From positions 1 through 5,828 of the forward strand of contig CBDTYW010000235.1 in assembly GCA_965364735.1 (NCBI GenBank): a stretch of DNA of 5,828 nt, written 5' to 3'. Origin of the DNA: CBDTYW01 sp965364735. Its GTDB lineage: Bacteria; Actinomycetota; Nitriliruptoria; Nitriliruptorales; Nitriliruptoraceae. A program made the translations under genes and the position numbers. The notes beneath the pieces were generated by a model. That model was not told the origin of the DNA, searched no databases, and saw only the letters and a program-made list of their open reading frames with translations. Of the stretch, positions 5,581-5,828 are shown piece by piece (the first letter of the stretch is position 1; each line of letters begins with the position of its first letter).

Positions 5581-5828
5581 ATGGCAGACGCCCGCACCAT
5601 CGCCCCCGCCGAAGGCAAGCTCGGGGTGCTCCTCGTCGGCCTCGGCGCCGTGGCCACCACGACCGTCGCCGGCGTCGAGCTCGCCAAGCGTGGGCTCGGC
5701 GAGCCGCTGCACATGGCGGATCGGCATGACCTGGTTGCTCGCCAGGTCAACGACATGGGCGACGACGCCGACTGGATCGCCTTCAGGACCACCGTCTGCA
5801 CGGCACCGGACCAGGTCGCGCTCGCGCC
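5581..5828 (+). CDS. N-terminus of a probable inositol-3-phosphate synthase-like NAD-binding protein (partial)
   Basis: Eighty-two codons are visible, open to the window end. Residues 11-34 (EGKLGVLLVGLGAVATT to GVEL) form a Rossmann-type nucleotide-binding start with GLGAVA (21-25 within it). They closely resemble the N-terminus of bacterial myo-inositol-1-phosphate synthases, which convert glucose 6-phosphate to inositol phosphate for inositol lipids and thiols. From residue 43 onward (LHMADRHDLVARQVND and beyond) the sequence no longer looks like that family, which as I recall continues with a GSLTQ...RLGKRT segment. The other two frames there are not better coding candidates (one has an early stop), so a simple frameshift is not evident. 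It may be a divergent member, a different NAD-dependent protein, or an artefact at the contig edge. ATG 5581 has GAGG eight bases upstream. Confidence 0.6.
   Translation, partial: MADARTIAPAEGKLGVLLVGLGAVATTTVAGVELAKRGLGEPLHMADRHDLVARQVNDMGDDADWIAFRTTVCTAPDQVALA

Noticed and set aside
5690..5828. A frameshift explaining the odd sequence in the last gene
   Set aside because: One alternative frame stops within about ten codons and the other reads as Ser/Thr/Arg-rich nonsense. The original frame keeps high G/C third positions.

Overview
The window is about 70% G+C, with strongly G/C-biased third codon positions. Its genes are packed closely, their start codons carry GAGG/GGAG-type ribosome binding sites, and the lipoproteins are actinobacterial in style. 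Together with a wax ester synthase/diacylglycerol acyltransferase (WS/DGAT), this points to a high-GC actinobacterium. It could come from a deep-branching class such as Acidimicrobiia or Nitriliruptoria, but that placement is an impression from protein style. Nothing in the window fixes the lineage.

Layout, left to right. (1) A few codons of a probable upstream gene end at base 25. (2) A forward two-gene unit follows. The first gene encodes a 456-residue secreted, C-terminally membrane-anchored protein with a Pro/Thr stalk (22-1392). The second encodes a 72-residue zinc-ribbon single-pass membrane protein (1389-1607). They are joined by an ATGA stop/start overlap. (3) Two forward lipoprotein genes follow (1699-2700 and 2822-3979). 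They are diverged tandem paralogues and are separated by a long GC-rich hairpin. (4) A reverse-strand WS/DGAT gene (4019-5419) converges on the second lipoprotein gene. A shared strong hairpin lies between them, and the WS/DGAT stop codon sits in its loop. (5) A 161-base divergent intergenic region (5420-5580) leads to the start of a forward gene cut off by the window end. Its first 42 residues look like an inositol-3-phosphate synthase, but the next 40 do not match what I recall of that family.

How the genes may work together: WS/DGAT makes storage neutral lipid (triacylglycerol or wax ester) at the inner face of the membrane. The two lipoproteins have the general look of the LppX/LprG class of cell-envelope lipoproteins, whose characterised mycobacterial members bind lipids. 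A lipid-handling neighbourhood is therefore possible. The lipoproteins and the acyltransferase lie on opposite strands and are not one operon, so this link is inference only.

No tRNA, rRNA, CRISPR array, insertion sequence, phage gene or recognised defence system was found. The least explained parts are the stalk-protein/zinc-ribbon pair, the lipoprotein paralogues and the odd N-terminal region of the last gene.
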